From Deltaproteobacteria bacterium (GTDB taxonomy: Bacteria; Desulfobacterota; Syntrophia; Syntrophales; Smithellaceae): a DNA stretch of 11,007 nucleotides. Each line of letters begins with the position of its first letter. The stretch's first letter is position 1. Of the stretch, positions 5,723-11,007 are shown piece by piece. The DNA is taken from the NCBI GenBank assembly GCA_019136325.1, contig JAGVUJ010000101.1:1-11007 (forward strand). The letters run 5' to 3'. The position numbers were made by a program, and so were the translations under genes. Below the pieces are notes generated by a model. That model made no database searches and had not been told where the DNA came from. It was given only the letters and a program-made list of their open reading frames with translations.

Positions 5723-6844
5723 ATGAAAAATACGTCTTCGAAAGTTCATGAACAAAACAAACAGGCCGACCAACCCAAGCGGCTCAATGTGTTTGAACGC
5801 TACCTCACCATCTGGGTTCTGGTTTGCATGGTTGTCGGCGTCGCTTTGGGAAAATTGCTGCCCGAGATAACGGCATCACTTAGCGCAATGGAATTCGGCG
5901 AAGGATCGCAGGTTAATGTGCCTATTGCTGTCTTAATCTGGTTGATGATTTTTCCGATGATGCTGAAAATTGATTTCAGCTCACTTGGAAATGTGGCGAA
6001 AAAACCGAAGGGGTTGCTGGTAACATTATTTGTAAACTGGCTGGTGAAACCATTCAGCATGGCTTTTTTGGCATGGCTCTTCATTCAGAATATATTTTCT
6101 GTCTGGATTGATCCTGAAACAGCCAAAAGCTACATGGCTGGGTTGATTATTCTGGCAGCGGCACCCTGCACGGCCATGGTCTTTGTCTGGTCGTATCTTA
6201 CCGACGGAGATCCGGCCTATACGCTGGTACAGGTGGCCATAAATGACTTAATCATGCTGCTGGCCTTCGCGCCGATTGTCATGTTTCTTCTGGGCGTGGC
6301 GGATGTTGTTGTTCCTTTCAATGTGTTGCTAATTTCGGTGATTGTGTTCATTGTCATTCCTCTGACGGCGGGATTTATCGTGAGAAAATCTCTTTTAAAA
6401 AAATACGGCACTGAGTGGTTTGATATGCGATTCCTGCCCAAGTTTCATCCGGTAACGGTGGTGGCGCTGCTTTTGACGCTTGTTCTGATATTTGCGTTTC
6501 AGGCGGAAAACCTCACCACAAAATGGATTGCCGTTATCCTGATCGCCATTCCGATCATTATTCAGGTTTATTTTAATTCCAGTCTGACGTACATGCTGAT
6601 GCGTTTCTTCAAAGTGCAGCATAATGTGGCCTCTCCCGGCGCGCTTATCGGGGCAAGCAATTTCTTCGAACTGGCCGTGGCCGTGGCCATCACACTTTTC
6701 GGGCCGAGTTCCGGCGCGGCGCTGGCCTGTGTAGTCGGCGTTCTGGTGGAGGTACCGGTAATGCTTTCGGTCTGCAATATCTGCAACCGCTCGCGGGGCT
6801 GGTATAATCACGGGTATGAACCGAGTGCAAATCCTGGACCCTAA
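5723..6844 (+). CDS. acr3: ACR3-family arsenite efflux transporter
   Basis: This 373-residue inner-membrane protein has about ten hydrophobic segments (roughly 28-48, 67-85, 97-120, 137-157, 170-191, 196-220, 244-260, 267-285, 305-326, 331-353), as expected for ACR3, a member of the bile/arsenite/riboflavin transporter superfamily. It carries the conserved Cys149 in AAAPCTAMVF and the conserved Glu316 in ASNFFELAVA, both known to be needed for As(III) transport in ACR3 proteins. The usual role is proton-coupled export of arsenite from the cytosol. The first 22 residues are polar and cytosolic. The ATG at 5723 is preceded by an AGGG-type site, and the gene begins 48 bases after the thioredoxin-fusion gene, probably on the arsR transcript. 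The conserved residues are all present, so it looks functional. Confidence 0.95.
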   Translation: MKNTSSKVHEQNKQADQPKRLNVFERYLTIWVLVCMVVGVALGKLLPEITASLSAMEFGEGSQVNVPIAVLIWLMIFPMMLKIDFSSLGNVAKKPKGLLVTLFVNWLVKPFSMAFLAWLFIQNIFSVWIDPETAKSYMAGLIILAAAPCTAMVFVWSYLTDGDPAYTLVQVAINDLIMLLAFAPIVMFLLGVADVVVPFNVLLISVIVFIVIPLTAGFIVRKSLLKKYGTEWFDMRFLPKFHPVTVVALLLTLVLIFAFQAENLTTKWIAVILIAIPIIIQVYFNSSLTYMLMRFFKVQHNVASPGALIGASNFFELAVAVAITLFGPSSGAALACVVGVLVEVPVMLSVCNICNRSRGWYNHGYEPSANPGP

Positions 6845-6846
6845 TT

Positions 6847-6862
6847 CCGCAGCACGCTGCGG
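6847..6862 (+). terminator. GC-rich hairpin immediately after acr3
   Basis: CCGCAGC (6847-6853) and GCTGCGG (6856-6862) are perfect reverse complements with a two-base centre, starting two bases after the acr3 stop. There is no T-run behind it, so it may act as a 3' stabiliser or processing hairpin that sets the ratio of acr3 to the next gene rather than as a full terminator. Confidence 0.4.
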
Positions 6863-6900
6863 GGGATTATACCCATCCTTACGCAGGATAATTCGATCTG

Positions 6901-6976
6901 CAAGTTTCAGTGCACTGCGTTTTTGAAATTTGAGTTTCACAGTAAAGTCGTTACGGATTCGTGTAAAACTTAAATT
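6901..6976 (+). promoter_or_regulatory. Structured leader of the small thioredoxin gene with alternative stems
   Basis: Three segments can pair in two exclusive ways. CAAGTTTC (6901-6908) can pair with GAAATTTG (6925-6932), with one G-T pair. AATTTGAGTTT (6927-6937) can instead pair with AAACTTAAATT (6966-6976), also with one G-T pair, and CAC/GTG extends this inside a small bulge. The second stem ends a few bases before the ribosome site AAGGAG (6980-6985). A 10-bp palindrome CAGTGCACTG (6908-6917) lies in the first loop. A regulatory role is speculative. Confidence 0.3.
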
Positions 6977-6992
6977 CAGCAAGGAGAAAATC

Positions 6993-7226
6993 ATGAAAAT
7001 AGAAATTTTGGGCGTGGGGTGCGCAAAATGCCATAAACTGGAGGAAATGGTGCGAGAGATCGTGTCAAAAGAAGGCATTGATGCGGATATTGCCAGGGTC
7101 GACGATTTCAAAAAAATAATGACCTACGGCGTCATGACCACACCCGCGCTGGCTGTTGACGGCAACGTGAAGGCGGCGGGTAGACTTCCGACGCTGGAAC
7201 AGATAAAAGGGTGGCTGAAAGGGTAG
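6993..7226 (+). CDS. Stand-alone TM0996-type mini-thioredoxin (small redox-active disulfide protein)
   Basis: The 77-residue product is a minimal thioredoxin fold: MKIEILGVGC opens strand 1, CAKC (10-13) is the redox motif, and the cis-Pro is Pro51 in MTTPAL. Length and motifs match the archaeal/bacterial TM0996/MTH895 group, often annotated as small redox-active disulfide protein 2. It is cytosolic, with no signal peptide. The start at ATG 6993 has AAGGAG seven bases upstream; an in-frame upstream extension (from 6930) runs through the structured leader and is rejected. It is a shorter paralogue of the C-terminal domain of the protein at 5171-5674. It lies between two exporters, acr3 and the COG0701 permease cassette. 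Members of this family often sit beside such permeases, so a partner role in metalloid or thiol chemistry is inferred. Confidence 0.9.
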   Translation: MKIEILGVGCAKCHKLEEMVREIVSKEGIDADIARVDDFKKIMTYGVMTTPALAVDGNVKAAGRLPTLEQIKGWLKG

Positions 7227-7259
7227 CTTTCCAAGACTTTATTTTCATGAGCAAAATTA

Positions 7260-7289
7260 TTGACTTCATATGCTGATAATGAATAGATT
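7260..7289 (+). promoter_or_regulatory. Candidate promoter upstream of the VKOR-DsbA gene
   Basis: TTGACT (7260-7265), one base from the -35 consensus, is followed after 18 bases by TAGATT (7284-7289), a four-of-six -10 match. It lies in the 118-base gap before the gene and could start a second transcript for the right half of the cluster. This is a pattern match only. Confidence 0.4.
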
Positions 7290-7344
7290 AATGAAGTTAG
7301 ACTGAGAAAAAGTGAACAAATGTAAAAGCTTGGGGGAAATTGTT

Positions 7345-8382
7345 ATGAACATCGTTGCGCTTATCAAAAAATATCGCCATATCATCACGATCGCTCTGGC
7401 GCTGATCGGCATTGGCTTGATGGCGTATTACGACTATTGTGATACGGCATGCAGCTATCTTCAGGGCGACATTTTGGGAATAGATCTCAAATGGGTCGGC
7501 GTCGCTTACATGTCCGTCATTATCATTTTTGCCGCATTCAAACAAATGTCTTTTGTCCGGGCGCTGCTGGCGGCCGGGTTGGGTGTTGAAGTTTACCTCT
7601 ATTATTTTCAGATCGAAAACGATGTTTACTGTCCTTTTTGTCTGGCGTTTTCAGTCATGTTGATTTTATCATTTTTAATGAACTACGAAGTTCCTTCCGC
7701 GTGGCGGGGAAACCGCCGCCGGATATGGCTATATTTTTTAGGGGAGGTAAGTTTTCCGATGTTCAGATTATATAAGTTGCCATTATTGTTGTTCAGTATC
7801 GCGGGTTATTTGACCATTTTATTGACTTTTTCCGGTTCCGTTACCCCTGCTTTCGGACAAATCAACGAAAATGCTGTTCCGTCAATAGGCAAAGGACCTT
7901 ATGAAATAATCATGTTTACTGATTATTTCTGTCCGCCCTGCCGCCGGATTGACACCAAAGCCGAACCGCTATTGAAAGAATTACTGGCAACCGGCAAGGT
8001 AAAAATTACTTTTGTCGATGTTCCATTTGCCCAAGCGACTCCCGTGTACGCCAAGTATTATCTTTATGCGGCCAATGCGGATGCCAGCGCAGATAATATT
8101 TTTAATGTCAGGAATTTGTTTTTTGAAGCCGCTCAGGGAAGGCACATTCAGGAAGAAATCGGGCTTCTTGCTTTCATAAAGGAAAAAAATATAAAGCTTA
8201 AACCGTTGGACGAAAAATCCGTCTTCCCGATCCTGACTGCCATCGCCAAAAACAATAAAGTAAGAGCCACGCCGACCTGCGTCATTCGATATTCTGCCAA
8301 AGACACAAAAACATTCGTCGGCGACAGCGAAATATGGGGGGAATTGAAAAAACTAAGGGGTTCTCTTACCGTTAAAAAATAA
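7345..8382 (+). CDS. Membrane VKOR-DsbA fusion: vitamin K epoxide reductase domain with C-terminal thioredoxin-like domain
   Basis: The 345-residue protein has an N-terminal four-helix VKOR bundle (about 10-113), then another membrane segment (about 143-163), then a DsbA/thioredoxin-like domain (about 178-340). VKOR features are the loop cysteines Cys32 and Cys36 followed by SYLQGDILGI, and the active-site CPFC (96-99) at the start of the last helix. The loop cysteine spacing (three residues) is shorter than usual. The second domain has CPPC (196-199) in FTDYFCPPC and a cis-Pro in RATPT (310). In known bacterial VKOR fusions, VKOR passes electrons from the thioredoxin domain to quinone, making disulfides outside the membrane. 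The ATG at 7345 is preferred over the GTG at 7312 because GGGGGA sits about eight bases before it. A link to arsenic export is inferred from its neighbours. Confidence 0.88.
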   Translation: MNIVALIKKYRHIITIALALIGIGLMAYYDYCDTACSYLQGDILGIDLKWVGVAYMSVIIIFAAFKQMSFVRALLAAGLGVEVYLYYFQIENDVYCPFCLAFSVMLILSFLMNYEVPSAWRGNRRRIWLYFLGEVSFPMFRLYKLPLLLFSIAGYLTILLTFSGSVTPAFGQINENAVPSIGKGPYEIIMFTDYFCPPCRRIDTKAEPLLKELLATGKVKITFVDVPFAQATPVYAKYYLYAANADASADNIFNVRNLFFEAAQGRHIQEEIGLLAFIKEKNIKLKPLDEKSVFPILTAIAKNNKVRATPTCVIRYSAKDTKTFVGDSEIWGELKKLRGSLTVKK

Positions 8383-8424
8383 ACGGGCGAAGGCAAAGTG
8401 GCATCGCATGATATGGAGTGATTG

Positions 8425-9597
8425 ATGAAAGAATGGCAAAAACTCTTGTGGATTATCGGGATATTCCTGGGAGCATATTATATTCCCTGGAATTCCGTTC
8501 TCATACGGCAATCCGGTCTGGAAGCGTTTATGATGCTTCAGGACTATGCGCGTCAGCACGTGCTAACTTGTCTGATTCCCGCGTTTTTCATCGCCGGCGC
8601 AATCAGCGTGTTTGTCTCGCAGGCGGCGGTGCTCAAATATTTCGGAGCAAACGCTAATAGAATTCTATCTTATTCAGTCGCCTCCATCTCCGGCTCGGTG
8701 CTGGCAGTCTGTTCCTGCACCGTGCTTCCTCTTTTTGCGGGAATCTATACGCGCGGCGCGGGAATCGGCCCCGCCACGGCATTTTTGTATTCCGGCCCGG
8801 CCATCAACGTGCTGGCCATCATTTTGACCGCCAAAGTACTGGGTTGGGAATTGGGATTGGCGCGCGCGATCGGCGCCGTTGTTTTTGCCGTGATAACCGG
8901 TTTATTCATGGCCTTCATTTTCCGCAAAGATGATGCGAAGCGTGAGACAGGCGAATTATTCCTTCCTGAAGATGACGGAAAAGGACGGGCTCTATGGCAG
9001 GATGCTGTGTATATGTTGACCATGGTGCTGATTCTTGTGTTCGCTTCGTTTGCGCGACCGACCGAAAGCGATGGGATCGTCTGGCGAATGATTTTCAGCA
9101 TGAAATGGTATCTCGTGATTGCCCTGATGATTATTTTAGCCGTAATGCTCAGGCAATGGTTTGCCAAAGATGAATTGAAAAGCTGGGTGGATTCCACATG
9201 GGGATTTGCCAAACAGATACTGCCGCTTTTGCTGGGTGGCGTTCTGGTGGCGGGATTTCTTCTCGGACGTCCCGGCCACCCGGCATTGATTCCGGAACAC
9301 TATGTGCAGGGGCTGGTCGGCGGAAACTCGCTGTGGGCAAACTTCTTCGCCTCCATTGTCGGCGCTTTTATGTACTTTGCCACACTTACTGAAGTTCCTA
9401 TTTTACAGGGACTCATTGGTTCCGGCATGGGACAGGGCCCGGCCCTGGCATTGCTTCTGGCAGGTCCCGCACTTTCGCTGCCCAGCATGATGGCTATCGC
9501 CGCCATCATGGGCATTAAAAAAACTGTTGTTTACTGCTCTATAGTCGTAATGCTTTCAACCATTGCCGGAATGGCATACGGATTTATCATGGCCTAG
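8425..9597 (+). CDS. Permease of the COG0701/ArsP_1 (DUF318) family
   Basis: This 390-residue membrane protein has about ten hydrophobic segments in two halves joined by a charged cytosolic loop (about 167-191). The first half has AVCSCTVLPLFAG (94-106), with Cys96 and Cys98 in the membrane, and the loop GAGIGPATAFLYSGPAINV (111-129). The second half has TLTEVPILQG (320-329) and a matching GQGPALALLLAGPALS loop (336-351), which suggests an internal inverted duplication. The family includes ArsP, an exporter of trivalent organoarsenicals in Campylobacter, and many uncharacterised permeases found beside mini-thioredoxins. The substrate here is not proven; methylated or thiol-bound arsenic is plausible. 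The ATG at 8425 has GGAG (8415-8418) at good spacing. It begins 42 bases after the VKOR-DsbA gene and ends 21 bases before the CDF gene, so these three are probably one operon. Confidence 0.88.
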   Translation: MKEWQKLLWIIGIFLGAYYIPWNSVLIRQSGLEAFMMLQDYARQHVLTCLIPAFFIAGAISVFVSQAAVLKYFGANANRILSYSVASISGSVLAVCSCTVLPLFAGIYTRGAGIGPATAFLYSGPAINVLAIILTAKVLGWELGLARAIGAVVFAVITGLFMAFIFRKDDAKRETGELFLPEDDGKGRALWQDAVYMLTMVLILVFASFARPTESDGIVWRMIFSMKWYLVIALMIILAVMLRQWFAKDELKSWVDSTWGFAKQILPLLLGGVLVAGFLLGRPGHPALIPEHYVQGLVGGNSLWANFFASIVGAFMYFATLTEVPILQGLIGSGMGQGPALALLLAGPALSLPSMMAIAAIMGIKKTVVYCSIVVMLSTIAGMAYGFIMA

Positions 9598-9618
9598 TAT
9601 AAAATAAAGATCAATATC

Positions 9619-10524
9619 ATGAGTCATCATCATCACAATCACAATCTTAACCAGCAGGCGACGCTTGCCAATCTGATTATTGCCATGATTATCAACGGGA
9701 TAATCGTCTTCTTTGAAATGGCTTTCGGGATCATCATCGGCAGCATGGCTTTAATTTCCGACGCGGTCCATAATCTAAGCGACATTGCCGCCATGAGTTT
9801 CACGTATTGGGCAGAGAAGATTTCCCGCCGTCCCGCAAACGAGCGCAAGACATACGGTTATCTTAAAATCGAATTTATAGCCGCTTTTGTGAACAGTCTC
9901 GTTCTTTCCGTGGTCATTGCTTTCGTTTTCTGGGAGTCCATTCAACGCCTGATGACACCCGCTGACATTCCCGGCAAAACGATGTTCTGGGTCGCCGTGG
10001 TGGCATTGACGGGAAATGGCGCCGCCACACTGTTGTTGAAAAAAATTTCGGGGCAAAACTTCAACATCAAAAGCGCATGGCTGCATTCTTTGCAGGACGC
10101 TTTATTTTCTCTCGGCGTTATTATCGGCGCACTGATGATCACATTCTTCGGTTGGCGTTTTATCGACCCTCTCATTTCGATATTCATCTGCATGTTCATT
10201 GCCGTCGAAATCTTCCGGATTATCAGACATACGGTCAACGCGCTCCTGGATGCCGTGCCCGCTGATGTGAATTTTAACGAGGTCAAAAACGATTTACTGG
10301 CTCTCCCTTCTGTGGCGGAGGTCAACGATTTGCATATCTGGCAGACCGGGACGAGACAGAAATTGCTTTCCGCGCATCTGATATCCGTGGATGATTCTCC
10401 CCATCATGAAGAAATCATTCTGGCCGTTCAGGAAATGCTCATGCGCAAATACGGCATTAACCACACGACAATTCAACTACTGCCGTCATCAGCAGAAGTA
10501 AACCATTGCCATCACTGCAATTAA
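9619..10524 (+). CDS. Cation diffusion facilitator (CDF) heavy-metal exporter, CzcD/ZitB-like
   Basis: The 301-residue protein has six membrane segments (about 15-37, 39-61, 84-105, 121-140, 160-178, 180-199) and a cytosolic ferredoxin-like C-terminal domain (about 205-290). The transport site is complete: Asp48, His51 and Asp55 in DAVHNLSD, and His156 and Asp160 in WLHSLQD. The two-His, two-Asp core is typical of Zn/Cd/Co exporters driven by proton exchange. A His cluster follows the start (SHHHHNH) and the protein ends NHCHHCN, giving metal-binding ends on both sides of the sequence. The C-terminal LHIWQTG motif (238-244) is usual. The ATG at 9619 has only a weak ribosome site, 21 bases after the permease gene. 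It extends the cluster from arsenic to divalent metals. The exact metal is not determined. Confidence 0.94.
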   Translation: MSHHHHNHNLNQQATLANLIIAMIINGIIVFFEMAFGIIIGSMALISDAVHNLSDIAAMSFTYWAEKISRRPANERKTYGYLKIEFIAAFVNSLVLSVVIAFVFWESIQRLMTPADIPGKTMFWVAVVALTGNGAATLLLKKISGQNFNIKSAWLHSLQDALFSLGVIIGALMITFFGWRFIDPLISIFICMFIAVEIFRIIRHTVNALLDAVPADVNFNEVKNDLLALPSVAEVNDLHIWQTGTRQKLLSAHLISVDDSPHHEEIILAVQEMLMRKYGINHTTIQLLPSSAEVNHCHHCN

Positions 10525-10665
10525 TCCTCGGAAAATCGGATTGATGTGTTCTGACGCAAAGCCCCTGCATCGGTTCGGCTCGCCGCGATGCCATTATCTC
10601 AGATTCCGTTTTTCACCAAGCAAGTCTTCCTAAATTGGTTATCGAAGAATTATAATATTAAACGG
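10525..10665. other. Convergent intergenic region between CDF and sigma54 regulator genes
   Basis: This 141-base gap lies between two convergent genes. It contains a six-base inverted repeat GCATCG/CGATGC (10567-10572 and 10586-10591) with a 13-base loop and no T-run, and an AT-rich stretch near 10648-10660. No convincing terminator or small gene is seen. Confidence 0.5.
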
Positions 10666-11007
10666 TCAGTGGTCTGCATCCTTGTATTTATCCAGTTTCG
10701 TGCAGAGCGTTTTTCTTGTAATGCCGAGCCTCCGGGCCGCTTCGCTTTTATTGCCGCCGCAGGTATCCAGCATTTCTAAAATACTTTTTTTCTCGATGGC
10801 TTCCAGTGATAAATTTTTTGCCGGCTCATCAGACCCGAAGGAACCGGATTTGTTTTTGTCACCTTCCATAATCAATTCTATTGCATCGGCATCCAAAACA
10901 TCCGTGAGGGCCAGAACAACCGATCGTTCCACGGCGTTCATCAGCTCCCGTATGTTTCCAGGCCAGTGATAGGCTAAAAGCTTTTCCATCGCCCCCGGGG
11001 TGAACGC
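10666..11007 (-). CDS. Sigma54-dependent (NtrC-family) transcriptional regulator, C-terminal part
   Basis: The gene enters from the right edge and stops at 10666. The visible 113 residues hold the end of the AAA+ domain, with the family motif WPGNIREL and AVERSVVL, then a linker and a Fis-type helix-turn-helix (SILEMLDTCGGNKSEAARRL, then GITRKTLCTKLDKY). This is the standard C-terminus of bacterial enhancer-binding proteins that activate sigma54 RNA polymerase. The GAFTGA motif and any sensor domain lie outside the window, so the signal and target are unknown. An ATG at 10989 is internal to the AAA+ domain and is not the true start, since the frame continues to the edge with AFTPGA. It converges with the CDF gene across a 141-base gap. 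A link to the metal cluster is possible but unsupported. Confidence 0.92.
   Translation of the reverse strand, partial: AFTPGAMEKLLAYHWPGNIRELMNAVERSVVLALTDVLDADAIELIMEGDKNKSGSFGSDEPAKNLSLEAIEKKSILEMLDTCGGNKSEAARRLGITRKTLCTKLDKYKDADH

Noticed and set aside
6395..7111. Long open frame of 238 codons on the - strand
   Set aside because: It lies antisense to the well-supported acr3 and small thioredoxin genes, crosses their intergenic region, and has no recognisable domain.
7214..7250. Terminator around the stop of the small thioredoxin gene
   Set aside because: Only a five-base GAAAG/CTTTC stem is present and the following sequence is not a clean T-tract.
4797..9597. A hidden arsC arsenate reductase
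   Set aside because: I looked for the CX5R phosphatase loop or a glutaredoxin-linked ArsC in the translated genes and found none; the CxxC proteins are TM0996-type thioredoxins, not arsenate reductases.
10567..10591. Bidirectional terminator between the CDF and sigma54 regulator genes
   Set aside because: The GCATCG/CGATGC stem is only six bases with a 13-base loop and no T-run on either strand.
1..11007. Mobile element or genomic island borders around the arsenic cluster
   Set aside because: No transposase, integrase, tRNA or long direct repeat was seen; transfer of the cluster cannot be shown from this window.

Overview
This 11 kb window is a gene-dense stretch of bacterial chromosome with 17 supported protein genes: 15 on the + strand, 2 on the - strand, and one truncated at each window edge. 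No stretch longer than about 300 bases lacks a gene, and I see no rRNA, tRNA, CRISPR array, insertion sequence or recombinase. Strong Shine-Dalgarno sites, roughly balanced GC by eye, and the mix of genes (ACR3-type arsenite exporter, TM0996-type mini-thioredoxins, VKOR-DsbA fusion, sigma54-dependent activator) suggest a Gram-negative anaerobe of the Desulfobacterota/Syntrophia type. That assignment is inference from gene content, not from a marker gene.

Left part (1-4069): a mixed housekeeping and accessory set, all on +. It holds the tail of an EF-hand protein, an SDR oxidoreductase, a small cupin translationally coupled to an AlkD-type DNA glycosylase, a bacterial SET-domain methyltransferase, an NTF2/SnoaL-like small protein, a putative lipoprotein and a 65-residue helical protein of unknown function. 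These look like several short transcription units rather than one pathway.

Centre and right (4177-10524): an arsenic/metal resistance island. A flavodoxin gene on - lies divergent from arsR. ArsR has a clear sigma70-type promoter whose -10 box overlaps an inverted repeat, the likely ArsR operator. The + strand order is arsR, a two-domain mini-thioredoxin, acr3 (arsenite efflux), a stand-alone mini-thioredoxin, a membrane VKOR-DsbA fusion, a COG0701/ArsP-type permease, and a CDF heavy-metal exporter. No arsC arsenate reductase is present. Three different CxxC thiol-redox proteins are instead interleaved with three exporters. The most interesting reading is a thiol-disulfide module, cytosolic and envelope-facing, working with arsenic or metal(loid) export. 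The first three genes are tightly packed. The stand-alone thioredoxin has a structured 148-base leader, and the VKOR gene has a 118-base upstream region with a promoter-like sequence, so the cluster may be read as two or three transcripts.

Right edge (10666-11007): the C-terminal end of an NtrC-family sigma54-dependent regulator on -, convergent with the CDF gene.
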